64,000 nt of DNA, from positions 744,001 to 808,000 of the forward strand of contig NZ_LNAL01000007.1 in NCBI RefSeq assembly GCF_001483135.1, in the 5' to 3' direction. A model generated the notes under the pieces. It was not told where the DNA came from, ran no database searches, and saw only the letters and a program-made list of their open reading frames with translations. A program made the translations under genes and the position numbers. Numbering within the stretch: the first letter of the stretch is position 1; every line of letters begins with the position of its first letter. Shown piece after piece: positions 16,792 through 26,215 of the stretch. This stretch comes from Solirubrum puertoriconensis (GTDB taxonomy: Bacteria; Bacteroidota; Bacteroidia; Cytophagales; Hymenobacteraceae).

Positions 16792-18306
16792 CTAACGGCC
16801 CGCCAGCCGGTTCTTCTTCCAATTAGAAACTGGAACCACTGGACCAGTTGCAACCGAACCATTTGCCGCAGCGGCCCCTTTTTGCTCAGTCAGCAGCTTG
16901 GCGGCCAGCACGGCGGCCAGTTTGGCCAACTCATCGCTAGGTTGCTGCTGCAGTACGTTGGGCTGGAAATGGTCTTTGATGAAGTTGGTGTCGAAGTCGC
17001 CGGATACGAAGGCGGGGTGCGTGAGTACGTAGCGGCCGAAACCCAGGGTCGTTTCGATGCCGGTAATCTGGTACTCCTCAATGGCGCGCAGCATCCGCTC
17101 GATGGCCTCCTGGCGGTCTTTGCCGTAGGTCACGAGCTTGGCAATCATCGGGTCGTAGTAGATCGGGATGTCCATGCCCTGCTCAAAACCATCATCAACG
17201 CGCACGCCGGGGCCTTGTGGGCGCACGTAGGTTTGCAGCTTGCCGATGTCGGGCAGGAAGTTGTTCTGCGGGTCTTCGGCGTACACGCGCAGCTCGAGGG
17301 CGTGACCGGTAATTCCTAGGTCTTCCTGCCGGAAGGGGAGCGGCAGGCCTTGGGCCACCTTAATTTGCTCCTTCACCAGATCAAGCCCCGTGATGCACTC
17401 CGTTACGGGGTGCTCCACCTGCAGGCGGGTGTTCATTTCGAGGAAGTAGAAGTTGCGCTTATCATCGAGCAGGAACTCCACGGTGCCGGCCCCGGTGTAG
17501 TTGCAGGCGCGGGCCACATCCACGGCGCAGCGGCCCATTTCGGCGCGCAGCTCGGGCGTGAGCACCGACGATGGTGCCTCTTCAATTACCTTCTGGTGGC
17601 GGCGCTGAATGGAGCATTCGCGCTCGAACAGGTGCACAATGTTGCCGTGCTCATCGCCCAACACCTGAATTTCGATGTGGCGCGGGCCGGTAACGAACTT
17701 CTCGATGAACACCGACCCATCGCCGAAGGCCGAGGTGGCTTCCGAAACGGCCAGCTTCATCTGCTCTTCAAACTCGCCCTCGGAGTGTACCAAGCGCATG
17801 CCTTTGCCGCCGCCGCCGGCCGAAGCTTTGATCAGGATGGGAAAGCCTACGCTCGTAGCAATACGCTTGGCTTCTTCCACGTCCGAAATGGCCTCGTCGG
17901 TGCCGGGTACCAGCGGAATGTCGTAGGCTTTCACGGCTTGCTTGGCCGAGAGCTTGTCGCCCATAATGTTCATGGCCTCGGGCGAGGGCCCCACGAACGT
18001 GATGCCGGCCTCGGTAACCATCCGGGCAAATTCGGCATTCTCGGAAAGGAAGCCGTAGCCGGGGTGAATGGCATCGACGCCGAGCTGCTTGCAGACCTCG
18101 ATGATTTTGTCGCCGCGCAGGTAGCTGTCTTTCGAAGCGGGTGGGCCCACGCACACGGCCTCGTCGGCGTAGCGCACGTGCAGGGCGTTGCGGTCGGCTT
18201 CGGAGTAGATGGCCACGGTTTTCAGGCCCATTTCGCGGGCCGAGCGCAGCACGCGCAGGGCAATTTCGCCACGGTTGGCGACGAGCAGCTTGGTGATTTT
18301 CTTCAT
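16792..18306 (-). CDS. accC: Biotin carboxylase subunit (acetyl-CoA carboxylase type)
   Basis: 504 residues from the ATG at 18306 (MKKITKLLVANRGEIALRVLR). Carboxylates biotin on its carrier protein with ATP and bicarbonate, first half-reaction of acetyl-CoA (or another acyl-CoA) carboxylase. ATP-grasp features are intact: the Gly-rich KASAGGGGKGMRLV, EKFVTGPRHIEIQVLGD, ECSIQRRHQKVIEEAPS and EMNTRLQVEHPVTE. The last 45 residues (from about KLLTEQKGAAAANG) are a low-complexity tail not found in E. coli AccC. accB is not adjacent, so a propionyl- or other acyl-CoA partner cannot be excluded. Confidence 0.92.
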   Translation of the reverse strand: MKKITKLLVANRGEIALRVLRSAREMGLKTVAIYSEADRNALHVRYADEAVCVGPPASKDSYLRGDKIIEVCKQLGVDAIHPGYGFLSENAEFARMVTEAGITFVGPSPEAMNIMGDKLSAKQAVKAYDIPLVPGTDEAISDVEEAKRIATSVGFPILIKASAGGGGKGMRLVHSEGEFEEQMKLAVSEATSAFGDGSVFIEKFVTGPRHIEIQVLGDEHGNIVHLFERECSIQRRHQKVIEEAPSSVLTPELRAEMGRCAVDVARACNYTGAGTVEFLLDDKRNFYFLEMNTRLQVEHPVTECITGLDLVKEQIKVAQGLPLPFRQEDLGITGHALELRVYAEDPQNNFLPDIGKLQTYVRPQGPGVRVDDGFEQGMDIPIYYDPMIAKLVTYGKDRQEAIERMLRAIEEYQITGIETTLGFGRYVLTHPAFVSGDFDTNFIKDHFQPNVLQQQPSDELAKLAAVLAAKLLTEQKGAAAANGSVATGPVVPVSNWKKNRLAGR

Positions 18307-18617
18307 GCCAGAGGGGGCAATGGGAGGGAGCAGTGTTGGAAGGCCGAAAGTAATACCTCCGAGCCGAAACCGCACCTAGTTCTGGCCTCTAGAGCCTTCC
18401 TGATGAGCTTACCTACCTAGGGCTCTTGCTGCTAGGCACTTTTAAAGTGCTCCGTTGATTGATGTTGGCGCGCTTATATAATAATAGTTATGCCGAATAT
18501 CAGCTAAGCTAACTAGCGTTGGCTGAACGCGGTTTCGTAACTTGCGCCGCATTGGCCGTATTCCTACTTGGAATGGACCAGTCTTTTTTCGGTATCATCA
18601 CCCCAAAGCATCCCCGC
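18307..18617. promoter_or_regulatory. Divergent region between accC and the Spt-like gene
   Basis: 311 bases without a supported gene. On the minus strand TACTTTCG (18348-18341) is a variant -7 box for accC. An AT-rich stretch near 18474-18492 (TTATATAATAATAG) may drive the plus-strand gene. A CCTAGG lies at 18416. Confidence 0.4.
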
Positions 18618-19856
18618 GTGGACATTTTTGAGAGAATTGCCGCCAACCGCGGCCCGCTCGGCAGCCACTCACACTACGCTCACGGTTATTTCACCTTCCC
18701 CAAGTTGGAGGGCGAGATTAAGCCGCGCATGATTTTCCGAGGCAAAGAGGTTCTGACCTGGAGCCTGAACAACTACCTAGGCTTGGCCAACCACCCCGAG
18801 GTGCGCAAGGCCGATGCCGACGCTGCTGCCGAATTCGGCATGGCGCTGCCCATGGGTGCCCGCATCATGAGCGGTAACTCTAACTACCACGAGCAGCTGG
18901 AATCGGAGCTGGCCGACTTCATCAAGAAGGAAGACGTGCTGCTGCTGAACTTTGGCTACCAAGGCGTCGTGTCAATCATTGATGCGCTGGTATCGCGCCA
19001 CGATGTGATTGTGTACGACGCTGAGTCGCACGCCTGCATTATCGACGGTGTGCGCCTGCACCAAGGTAAGCGCTTTGTGTTTCCGCACAACGACATGGCC
19101 GGCCTCGAGAAGCAGCTGGAGCGTGCTACCAAGCTGGTACAAGAAACCGGCGGCGGCATTCTGGTGATTACCGAAGGCGCCTTTGGCATGTCGGGCAACC
19201 AGGGCAACCTGCGCGGCGTGGTGGCGCTGAAGGAGAAATTCAACTTCCGCTTGTTCGTTGACGACGCCCACGGTTTCGGCACAATGGGCGCTACGGGCGC
19301 TGGTACGGGCGAAGAACAAGGCGTGCAGGACGGCATCGACCTATATTTTTCGACGTTTGCAAAGTCGATGGCCAGCATCGGTGCCTTCGTAGGCGGCCCC
19401 GAGCCGGTAATTGAATATTTGCGCTACAACATGCGTAGCCAAATCTTCGCCAAATCGCTGCCCATGCCGCTCGTAGTAGGCGCCCTGAAGCGTTTGGAGC
19501 TGCTTCGCACCCAACCCGAGCTGAAGGAAAACCTTTGGACTATCGTGCGGGCGCTGCAAAGCGGCTTGCGCGAAAAAGGCTTCAACATCGGCACCACCAC
19601 CACGCCGGTTACGCCGGTGCTGCTGAACGGCGAAATCCCCGATGCAACGCAGCTAACCTTCGATCTGCGAGAGAATTACGGCATTTTCTGCTCCATCGTG
19701 GTGTACCCGGTAGTGCCGAAAGGCGTGATTATGCTGCGCCTCATCCCGACGGCCGTGCACACGCTCGAGGACGTAAACCAGACCATTGCCGCGTTCGAAG
19801 CCATTGCTGCTAAACTCGACAAAGGCCTGTACTCGAAACAGCCTGCAACGGCCTAA
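18618..19856 (+). CDS. Serine palmitoyltransferase-like alpha-oxoamine synthase
   Basis: PLP enzyme of the AONS/KBL/Spt family, about 412 residues from GTG 18618 (reads DIFERIAANRGPLG, the start I recall for Cytophagales homologues); ATG 18573 would add 15 residues. Catalyses decarboxylating condensation of an amino acid with an acyl-CoA. Seen: the glycine-rich NNYLGLANHPEVR substrate region, DAESHACIIDG stacking-His region, DDAHGFGTMG, and the PLP lysine in TFAKSMASIGAF. In this phylum such enzymes commonly begin sphingolipid synthesis, but biotin-pathway or other roles are not excluded. Followed by a terminator. Confidence 0.8.
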   Translation: MDIFERIAANRGPLGSHSHYAHGYFTFPKLEGEIKPRMIFRGKEVLTWSLNNYLGLANHPEVRKADADAAAEFGMALPMGARIMSGNSNYHEQLESELADFIKKEDVLLLNFGYQGVVSIIDALVSRHDVIVYDAESHACIIDGVRLHQGKRFVFPHNDMAGLEKQLERATKLVQETGGGILVITEGAFGMSGNQGNLRGVVALKEKFNFRLFVDDAHGFGTMGATGAGTGEEQGVQDGIDLYFSTFAKSMASIGAFVGGPEPVIEYLRYNMRSQIFAKSLPMPLVVGALKRLELLRTQPELKENLWTIVRALQSGLREKGFNIGTTTTPVTPVLLNGEIPDATQLTFDLRENYGIFCSIVVYPVVPKGVIMLRLIPTAVHTLEDVNQTIAAFEAIAAKLDKGLYSKQPATA

Positions 19857-19879
19857 ACGCCGTTTTGGCCTGAATGCTC

Positions 19880-19918
19880 AGCCACTCGTTGCTAACGCAG
19901 CGGGTGGCTTTGTTTTTG
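19880..19918 (+). terminator. Terminator after the Spt-like gene
   Basis: AGCCAC (19880-19885) pairs with GTGGCT (19904-19909), extended inward with one G-T pair, then a T-rich tail. The following 185 bases are AT-rich leader of the histone gene. Confidence 0.65.
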
Positions 19919-20103
19919 TACTTATCAGAGAGGTTGCGGGTTCAAGCTAAAACCCGAAATGCAGATTTTGGGTGGCGAAATGTAGGCCTACGCGCTGCAA
20001 TCGGCCTTGAAAAATTTTTTCGAAAATTAGCTTTGATTTGAAATGCCCGTATATTAGGCCCGGTCAAACTCTTGTTTCACACCACTAACCCCTCTTTTTT
20101 CCC

Positions 20104-20382
20104 ATGGCTAATAATTTTGGCAAACTGCGTGACCTCGTTATGTCGCTGGAAGCTGACTTCGAGAAGTTCTACGACAAGAACAACTCTGCTGCTGGCACGC
20201 GTGTGCGCAAAGGCATGCAGGAGCTGAAGAACATGGCTCAGGAAATCCGTTCGGAAGTTCAGAACATGAAGAACTCGGGCGGTGCCGAAGGCGCTTCCAA
20301 CGCTGGCGGTGCAGCTAAGAAAGCTACCGGCGCTGCTGCCGGTGGCGCTGCCAAGAAGGCTGCTCCTGCCAAGAAGAAGTAA
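20104..20382 (+). CDS. Histone H1-like DNA-binding protein
   Basis: 92 residues. The N-terminal 58 residues form a helical region (NFGKLRDLVMSLEADFEKFY, then KNNSAAGTRVRKGMQELKNM) characteristic of the histone H1-like family of Bacteroidota; the C-terminal 34 are Ala/Lys/Gly repeats (AAKKATGAAAGG, AAPAKKK) like the tail of eukaryotic H1 and chlamydial Hc1. Probably a nucleoid-associated protein that condenses DNA. Monocistronic, with a strongly AT-rich upstream region suggesting high expression. Confidence 0.88.
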   Translation: MANNFGKLRDLVMSLEADFEKFYDKNNSAAGTRVRKGMQELKNMAQEIRSEVQNMKNSGGAEGASNAGGAAKKATGAAAGGAAKKAAPAKKK

Positions 20383-20440
20383 TCACGGATTATTTCTGAC
20401 CTAGAAAGGTAAAGTTCGCTTTACCAAACCCAGGTCAAAC

Positions 20441-20472
20441 AAAAAGGCCCCGCCAACCGGCGGGGCCTTTTT
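20441..20472. terminator. Bidirectional terminator between the H1 gene and tyrS
   Basis: Perfect 14-bp stem (20441-20454 with 20459-20472), 4-base loop, A-run before and T-run after. A smaller hairpin with a TTCG loop (20408-20425) precedes it. Confidence 0.88.
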
Positions 20473-20526
20473 GTTTTGGTATTTACTTATCATCCCAAAC
20501 AAAGCGCAGGACGACGTGAGCGGGCC

Positions 20527-21828
20527 TTAATCCGTAACCTTCAGCAAGTAGTAGTTCTTCTTGCCTTTCTGCGCCACGATGTACTTATCGAGCAGCAGTG
20601 GTACTTCCGAAGCTTGCTGTTCTATGGTCGCCTTCTCGCGGTTAAGGCTTACGCCACCGCCTTGAATCATCTTGCGCGCCTCGCCTTTGGAGGGGAAGAT
20701 GGTACCGCCGGTAGCTTCGCTGAGCAAGCCGATTACCCCTTGCTCCGACAGCGTGGTGCGCGGAACCTCTACGTGGGGCACGCCGGCAAACACATCGAGC
20801 AGGGTAGCTTCGTCGAGGCTGGATAGCTCGCCGCCGCCGAACAGCACTTGCGAGGCCGATAGCGCGGCTTCGTAAGCAGCTTCGCCGTGCACCCGAATGG
20901 TTACGTCTTTGGCCAGGGCCTTTTGCAGGGTGCGCAGGTGCGGGGCCTGGGCGTGCTCGGCTTCGAGGGCTTCAATTTCTTCCTTGCTCAGCAGCGTGAA
21001 CACGCGAATCAGGCGCGGCACGTCGGCATCGGCAGCGTTGAGGAAGAACTGGTAGAACTGGTACGGCGAGGTCATGGAGCCATCGAGCCACACGGTGCCG
21101 GTTTCGCTTTTGCCGTATTTGGTGCCGTCGGCTTTGGTGATGAGCTGGCCAGTGAGGGCATAGGCTTTGCCTTCGCCACCCGTCATGCGGCGGATGAGCT
21201 CGGTGCCGGTGGTGATGTTGCCCCACTGGTCCGATGCGCCCATTTGCAGCGTGGTACCTAGGGTTTTGTAGAGGTGGAAGAAGTCGTAGCCCTGCAGCAG
21301 CTGGTAGCTGAACTCGGTGTAGCTGATGCCCTCGGCACCGGTGTCCTCGTTGCCGCCGATGCGGCGCTTTACCGAGTCCTTGGCCATCATATAGTTCACC
21401 GTGAGGTGCTTGCCTACCTCGCGCAGGAACTGCAGGAAGCCAAACTCCTTAAACCAGTCGTAGTTGTTGACCACGACTGCGCCCGTAGGCGAATCGTTGA
21501 AGGCAATGAACTTCTCCAACTGAGCCCGAATGCCAGCTTGGTTGCGGCGCAGCGCTTCTTCGTCGAGCAGGTTGCGCTCCGCGGATTTGCCCGAGGGGTC
21601 GCCAATCATGCCGGTGGCGCCGCCTACCAACGCCACGGGGCGGTGGCCGGCGCGCTGCAGGTGCACCAGCAGCATAATGGTAGCCAGGTTGCCGATGTGC
21701 AGCGAAGGAGCGGTGGGGTCGAAGCCGATGTAACCGGTTACGGGACCGTTGTTGAGCAGGTGCTCGTCGGTGCCGGGCATCATGTCGTGAAACATGCCGC
21801 GCCAGCGCAGTTCGTCGATGAGGTTCAT
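20527..21828 (-). CDS. tyrS: Tyrosyl-tRNA synthetase
   Basis: 433 residues. Class I synthetase charging tRNA-Tyr. The HIGH-type motif is in [14 protein letters not shown] (about residues 34-47), the tyrosine-binding region around [13 protein letters not shown] and [13 protein letters not shown], and the KMSKS-type motif in TKYGKSETG. The C-terminal S4-like RNA-binding domain includes [14 protein letters not shown]. The start follows a promoter at 21930-21923 and a leader of about 90 bases that carries a long palindrome (21832-21904). Confidence 0.96.
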   Translation of the reverse strand: MNLIDELRWRGMFHDMMPGTDEHLLNNGPVTGYIGFDPTAPSLHIGNLATIMLLVHLQRAGHRPVALVGGATGMIGDPSGKSAERNLLDEEALRRNQAGIRAQLEKFIAFNDSPTGAVVVNNYDWFKEFGFLQFLREVGKHLTVNYMMAKDSVKRRIGGNEDTGAEGISYTEFSYQLLQGYDFFHLYKTLGTTLQMGASDQWGNITTGTELIRRMTGGEGKAYALTGQLITKADGTKYGKSETGTVWLDGSMTSPYQFYQFFLNAADADVPRLIRVFTLLSKEEIEALEAEHAQAPHLRTLQKALAKDVTIRVHGEAAYEAALSASQVLFGGGELSSLDEATLLDVFAGVPHVEVPRTTLSEQGVIGLLSEATGGTIFPSKGEARKMIQGGGVSLNREKATIEQQASEVPLLLDKYIVAQKGKKNYYLLKVTD

Positions 21829-21831
21829 TCA

Positions 21832-21904
21832 GTTGTCAGTTGCAAGTTGTCGGTTGTCAGTACTCGCGTAAGTCAGCGTAAACTGACAACTCGCAACTGA
21901 CAAC
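21832..21904. repeat. Intergenic palindrome, TTGTC-type family, copy B, in the tyrS leader
   Basis: 24-base arms 21832-21855 and 21881-21904 are reverse complements with two mismatches; the core is GTTGTCAGTTGC. It lies wholly inside the predicted 5' untranslated region of tyrS, ending three bases before the ATG. Confidence 0.8.
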
Positions 21905-21922
21905 GGCCAACTGTATTTCGCG

Positions 21923-21930
21923 CAAAGGTA
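21923..21930 (-). promoter_or_regulatory. tyrS -7 promoter element
   Basis: Reads TACCTTTG then CGCG on the minus strand, about 95 bases before the tyrS ATG. Confidence 0.55.
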
Positions 21931-21975
21931 AGCGCGCAAGGCACAGCCGCGCACCTAGGGTTTGCGCAAAAGCAT

Positions 21976-23526
21976 TTACTCAAAGCCTTGTTGTGCCTCC
22001 GCAATGCGCTTCTGCACGAATGGGCCTAGGTCGGTTTTGGGATGGCGGAACAGCAGCACCTCGCTGCCGCGGATGCGGGCGTAGGGGCTTTGCACCCGGC
22101 CCACCACCTCCATGCTACCAAACAGCTGCTTCAGGTCTTTGGGCCCGTCGCCTTCGTTGGCGTAGATAAAAGCCGTGACGGTATCGGGCGCGGGCATCCA
22201 GTAGGAGTTGGAGCCGTTGAGCGTGTAGCAGCGCGGCAAACCTAGGGCGGGCCCGTACCAGTTGAGGGCGCCGGCTTGGCCGTAGTTGTCGCCGTACACA
22301 ATTACGTGGGCACGCTCAGCAGGCGTAAGGCGGGCCAGCGCCTGCTGCACCAGCGGGGCGTACTCATCCCAGCCGTGCATATCGGCTACATCCTGCGGCA
22401 GGTGGTGCTGCTTGCCGTCTTCCCAGCGCGTGAGGGCATCGAGCACCGATACGCGTTGCACGTAGCGGCTCAACCCTTCAATGGAAAACACCGGCAAAAG
22501 AGCGGGTACGATGGGCAAGCTCAGCAGCAAACCAACACCTAGGGTGCCGGCCAGCGCTGCCCGGCTTTTGCGCTCGAGGTACACGGCACCTAGGGCCATG
22601 AGGGGCGGGTACACGGCGGCGGCGTAGTAGTTTTTGCCGCGGCTGAGCAGCAGCAAGGCAATTACAAAAAAATAGGCCAGAGCCAGCGGGCGGTACGGCT
22701 TGCCGGCGCGGGTAAAGCAAAACCACAGCCCGACCAGCCACAGCCCGGCCCCGGCCAGTGTCATGGGCAATTGCTCAACTAGAAAGTTGATGGGCGAAAC
22801 GTGAGTGAGTTGCGTTTCCTGCAGCTTGTTCATGTGGCCGAGCACCGGCCAGTTGTGCGTGGCCTGCCAAACGAGGTTGGGCAGGAAGATGAGCGCCGCC
22901 GCAGCCACCGCCAGCCAAAACCAGCGCGTAGCCAGCCACGGCCGCTCGGTGGGCGTGAGCAGCAGTGCCAGCAGGAGCGAGGCTACGTAAAACGCCGTGG
23001 TGTACTTGGCCAGCATGCCCAAGCCAATGCACACACCTAGGGCAAGCAGCAGCCGGGGCTCGTGCGTGTGCACGAAGCGCACCACCAAAAAGCCGTAGAG
23101 CGTCCAGAAGAACACATCCAGAAAGTTGGGCTGAAACAGCCCGTGCATGGCCAGGTACACCGGCGACACCGCCACCGCAACGGCCGCTGCTACTTGCGCC
23201 CAACGCCCGCCGCCGGCCTCGCGCACGATTAGGCCGGTAAGCAGCACCGTAAGGCCGCCGAACAGCGCCGGGAAGAACTTAGCCGCCCAAACGGTGTGCC
23301 CCAGCACCGCCTGCGCCAGCCACGAGAAAGGCGCCAGCAGCGGCGGAATTTCCTTGTAGCCCCAAGCCAGGTGGTGGGCCATGTCGAGGTACAGGTACTC
23401 GTCGCGGTGCAGGCCGTAGCGGCCCGAGAGCAGAAACTGCAGCAAAAACTTGCACAGCGCCAACCCAAGCAGCAGCGCATCGACGCGCACCCGCCGGTGC
23501 GCAATAGGGGGCAGAACAACCGACAT
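21976..23526 (-). CDS. GT39-family membrane glycosyltransferase
   Basis: 516 residues, with about 10-12 hydrophobic helices in the first 370 residues and a soluble C-terminal domain. The first loop carries an acidic pair in GLHRDEYLYLDMAHHL, the position of the catalytic Asp/Glu of protein mannosyltransferases and ArnT, followed by the KEIPPLLAPFSWL segment. Such enzymes move a sugar from a polyprenyl-phosphate donor to a protein, lipid or glycan on the periplasmic side. Acceptor and sugar are unknown. Faces holA with divergent promoters. Confidence 0.85.
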   Translation of the reverse strand: MSVVLPPIAHRRVRVDALLLGLALCKFLLQFLLSGRYGLHRDEYLYLDMAHHLAWGYKEIPPLLAPFSWLAQAVLGHTVWAAKFFPALFGGLTVLLTGLIVREAGGGRWAQVAAAVAVAVSPVYLAMHGLFQPNFLDVFFWTLYGFLVVRFVHTHEPRLLLALGVCIGLGMLAKYTTAFYVASLLLALLLTPTERPWLATRWFWLAVAAAALIFLPNLVWQATHNWPVLGHMNKLQETQLTHVSPINFLVEQLPMTLAGAGLWLVGLWFCFTRAGKPYRPLALAYFFVIALLLLSRGKNYYAAAVYPPLMALGAVYLERKSRAALAGTLGVGLLLSLPIVPALLPVFSIEGLSRYVQRVSVLDALTRWEDGKQHHLPQDVADMHGWDEYAPLVQQALARLTPAERAHVIVYGDNYGQAGALNWYGPALGLPRCYTLNGSNSYWMPAPDTVTAFIYANEGDGPKDLKQLFGSMEVVGRVQSPYARIRGSEVLLFRHPKTDLGPFVQKRIAEAQQGFE

Positions 23527-23547
23527 AGGCCAAGGCTAATATGCTGC

Positions 23548-23574
23548 GAAAGGTACGCGCCTAGGTTACCTTTG
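23548..23574. promoter_or_regulatory. Divergent promoters for the GT39 gene and holA
   Basis: On the minus strand TACCTTTC (23555-23548) faces the GT39 gene; on the plus strand TACCTTTG (23567-23574) faces holA. A CCTAGG at 23560-23565 sits exactly between the two -7 boxes. Confidence 0.5.
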
Positions 23575-23634
23575 CAAGTGCTGCGCGGCCTAGGTGGCCG
23601 CAACTGCTTTCACCTACACGACTCAGCTTATCCC

Positions 23635-24690
23635 ATGCCTCAGCTCTCCGCCGACCAAATCATGCAGCAGCTGCAAAAGCGGCAGTTTGCGCCGGTGTAC
23701 TTTCTGCAAGGCGAAGAGCCGTACTACATCGATCTGGTTTCCGACTTTATCGAGAAGAACGTGCTGAGCGAAGCCGACAAGGGCTTTAACCAAGTGGTGC
23801 TCTACGGCAAGGATACCGACATACCCACCGTGCTGGGGCAGGCGCGCCGCTTTCCGATGATGGCCGAGCGCACCGTGGTAATTGTGAAGGAAGCCCAGAA
23901 CCTGCCCGGCCTCGAAGCCGACGCCGGCCAAACCATGCTGGAAGCTTACCTGAAAAACCCGCTGCCCAGCACCGTGCTGGTGCTGGCCCATAAGCACAAG
24001 TGCCTCGACGGGCGCAAGAAGCTCGGCAAAATCATGGCCGAGCACGCCGTGCTGCTCACCTCCGATAAGCTGCGCGACTACCAGGTGCCGCAGTGGCTGA
24101 AGGATACCATGAAGCAGCGCCAGCGGCCTATTCACGACGAGGCCGTGCAGCTGCTGAGCGAGTACATCGGAGCCGACTTAGGGCGCCTGCTGGGCGAAAT
24201 CCAGAAGATGGAGCTGAACCTGCAGCCCGGCCAGCCCATCGACGCGGCTACCGTGCAGCGCATGGTGGGCATCAGCAAGGACTACAACATCTTCGAGCTA
24301 CAGAAGGCGCTCATCATGCGCGATGTGCTGAAGGCCAACCGCATTGTGCAGCACTTCGCCCTCAACCCCAAGGATAACCCGCTCATCCCCAACCTTACGC
24401 TGCTGTTCAACTTCTTCCTGCGCCTATTGCAGCTGCACACCCTGCCCAACCCCTCGCCGGCCGATTGGAAGAAGATAGGTGTGGCCAACAGCTATGCCCA
24501 GAAAGAGTACCAGCAGGCGCTGAAGGTGTTTCCGTACCAACGCACCCGCGACATCATCCGCCTCATCCGCCGCGCCGATCTGCAGAGCAAGGGCGTAGAG
24601 TCGGGCTCGATGTCGGAGGCGGATATCCTGCAGGAGTTGGTGTTTATGGTTCTGCACCCGCAGGTGCCGGTTGCGGCGGTGCTGGGGTAA
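23635..24690 (+). CDS. holA: DNA polymerase III subunit delta
   Basis: 351 residues from the ATG at 23635 (MPQLSADQIMQQLQKRQF). The delta subunit opens the beta clamp as part of the clamp loader. The N-terminal domain begins with FAPVYFLQGEEPYYIDLVSDFI, typical of HolA, then a Rossmann-like core and helical collar domain (IGADLGRLLGEIQKMELNL; YNIFELQKALIMRD). The upstream in-frame extension runs through the GT39 gene and promoters and is rejected. Confidence 0.92.
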   Translation: MPQLSADQIMQQLQKRQFAPVYFLQGEEPYYIDLVSDFIEKNVLSEADKGFNQVVLYGKDTDIPTVLGQARRFPMMAERTVVIVKEAQNLPGLEADAGQTMLEAYLKNPLPSTVLVLAHKHKCLDGRKKLGKIMAEHAVLLTSDKLRDYQVPQWLKDTMKQRQRPIHDEAVQLLSEYIGADLGRLLGEIQKMELNLQPGQPIDAATVQRMVGISKDYNIFELQKALIMRDVLKANRIVQHFALNPKDNPLIPNLTLLFNFFLRLLQLHTLPNPSPADWKKIGVANSYAQKEYQQALKVFPYQRTRDIIRLIRRADLQSKGVESGSMSEADILQELVFMVLHPQVPVAAVLG

Positions 24691-24735
24691 TCATTACGCC
24701 ATCTACGCCTAGTGCAGTGCGGCAATAAATAACCG

Positions 24736-25611
24736 ATGAGCTACTCCGTAGGCTACCGTGCTCTTGAGGTAGCTGACCCCGAACTTGACCTAGGGTTTCC
24801 GGTGGTCGTCCTGTACCCAACCACCACTCCGGCCACTACCGAAACATTTGGCTTCTACAAGCTCGAGGTAGCCCGGGAAGCGCCAGTAGCCGCTGGCACT
24901 TTTCCGTTGGTGCTTATTTCGCACGGCACGGGCAGCTCGCCGTGGGTATACCGCACGCTGGCTTACTATCTGGCGCAGCACGGCTTTGTGGTGGGCCTGC
25001 CCGAGCACCCCTTCAACAACCGCGACAACAACACCTGGGCCAACACCCCGCAGAACCTGGTAGCCCGGCCGCGGCACCTGCAATTGGCTATTGATGCTTT
25101 GTTCGCCCAGCCGGCCATTGTCGCCTCGTTGAAGGCCGAGGGCGTCGGCATTATTGGTCACTCCCTAGGTGGCTATACGGCGCTGGCGCTGGCCGGCGGC
25201 TCACCCGCGAGCTTGCCGCACGATACGCCCGGCGGGCAGGCTCAGCCTTTCGATACCGTTATTGATGAGCGCGTGAAGGCCATTGTGCTACTGGCGCCCG
25301 CCACGCCGTGGCTGATGGGCGAGGGCGCTTTGCGCAACGTGCATGTGCCTATGCTTATGTATTCGGGCGAGAAGGACGAGCATACACCCATTGGACACGC
25401 CTACATTGTGCTGCGTGGCGTGCCCGAGCCCAGCCGCATCGAGCACCAGGTGGTGCCTAATGCCGGGCATTATTCGTTTCTGAGTCCGTTTCCGGCCGCG
25501 CGGGTTAGTCCGGCTTTCCCGCCCTCGCAAGATCCGCCCGGCTTCAACCGCGCCCGCTTTCACGAGCAGCTGAACGCCGAGGTGCTGGCGTTCTTCCGAC
25601 GCACGTTGTAG
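24736..25611 (+). CDS. Alpha/beta hydrolase of the dienelactone/PAF-acetylhydrolase type
   Basis: 291 residues, no signal peptide. The nucleophile elbow is GHSLGGYTALALAG (Ser at about residue 143); the oxyanion region is LVLISHGTGSS; a catalytic Asp is likely in YSGEKDEHTPI and the His in VVPNAGHYSFLSP. The opening (VGYRALEVADPELDLGFPVVVLYPT) is typical of predicted dienelactone hydrolases and PAF-acetylhydrolase-like proteins. Substrate unknown. It follows holA by 45 bases without a terminator and may be co-transcribed. Confidence 0.82.
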   Translation: MSYSVGYRALEVADPELDLGFPVVVLYPTTTPATTETFGFYKLEVAREAPVAAGTFPLVLISHGTGSSPWVYRTLAYYLAQHGFVVGLPEHPFNNRDNNTWANTPQNLVARPRHLQLAIDALFAQPAIVASLKAEGVGIIGHSLGGYTALALAGGSPASLPHDTPGGQAQPFDTVIDERVKAIVLLAPATPWLMGEGALRNVHVPMLMYSGEKDEHTPIGHAYIVLRGVPEPSRIEHQVVPNAGHYSFLSPFPAARVSPAFPPSQDPPGFNRARFHEQLNAEVLAFFRRTL

Positions 25612-25658
25612 AGCGGCTATAAGTAGCCTTCTGCAAGGCTCAGTAGGAGCGGGGCTTA

Positions 25659-25732
25659 GGTGATTTGGAACCCAAAAGAAATTTTTCCGCGTTAGAAGGA
25701 AAAATTTCCATAAGTTTCGGCCACAAATCACC
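25659..25732. promoter_or_regulatory. Nested inverted repeats, candidate operator of the ParS/RES pair
   Basis: Inner arms GAAATTTTTCC (25678-25688) and GGAAAAATTTC (25698-25708) are perfect 11-bp partners. Outer arms GGTGATTTG (25659-25667) and CAAATCACC (25724-25732) are perfect 9-bp partners. They end six bases before the antitoxin ATG, where toxin-antitoxin autoregulation sites usually lie. Confidence 0.6.
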
Positions 25733-25738
25733 ACACCT

Positions 25739-26200
25739 ATGACAGCGGCAAGCACCAAACACAAAGACCTGGCGGCGCTACCCGTAGCGCTCCGTAAGAA
25801 ATGGGCGGCTTGGGGCCGCACCGGGCAAGATGCCTTTGCCCTGGTGCTGGAGGCGCGCAAGGGCGTGCCGGCCACCACGGCTTTCGAGGTAGCCGAAGCA
25901 TTTCAGCTGCAAGCCAACGAGCTGGAGGCCATTTACGAGCTTTCAACGAAAACCCTGCGCAACTACTCGCAGGAGAAAAAGCCGCTCAGCCCCGCCAGCA
26001 GCGAGAAAACCCTCAAGATTATTGCCCTCTACAACCTAGGCGTGGAGGTGTTCGGCGAAGCCGCGGCTTTTCTGCGTTGGCTCGATAAACCCGCCCACGG
26101 CCTCGACGGCGAAGTGCCCCTGAAACTGCTCGAAACCACCGGCGGCATCGATCTGGTAACCGAGGAGTTGCAGCGCATTGCCCACGGCGATTTATCGTAA
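25739..26200 (+). CDS. Xre/MbcA/ParS-type antitoxin
   Basis: 153 residues. An N-terminal helical DNA-binding region (ATTAFEVAEAFQLQANELEAI) is followed by the C-terminal DUF2384 toxin-binding domain: SSEKTLKIIALYNLGVEVFG, then FLRWLDKPAHGLDGEVPLKLLETTGGIDLV, a textbook match. It neutralises the RES toxin encoded 15 bases downstream and very likely represses the operon through the inverted repeats upstream. Confidence 0.92.
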   Translation: MTAASTKHKDLAALPVALRKKWAAWGRTGQDAFALVLEARKGVPATTAFEVAEAFQLQANELEAIYELSTKTLRNYSQEKKPLSPASSEKTLKIIALYNLGVEVFGEAAAFLRWLDKPAHGLDGEVPLKLLETTGGIDLVTEELQRIAHGDLS

Positions 26201-26215
26201 CCCCACGCCCAAGCT

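Noticed and set aside
16882-18420. Long plus-strand frames opposite accC
   Set aside because: High G/C content leaves long antisense frames open; the accC protein on the other strand is unmistakable.
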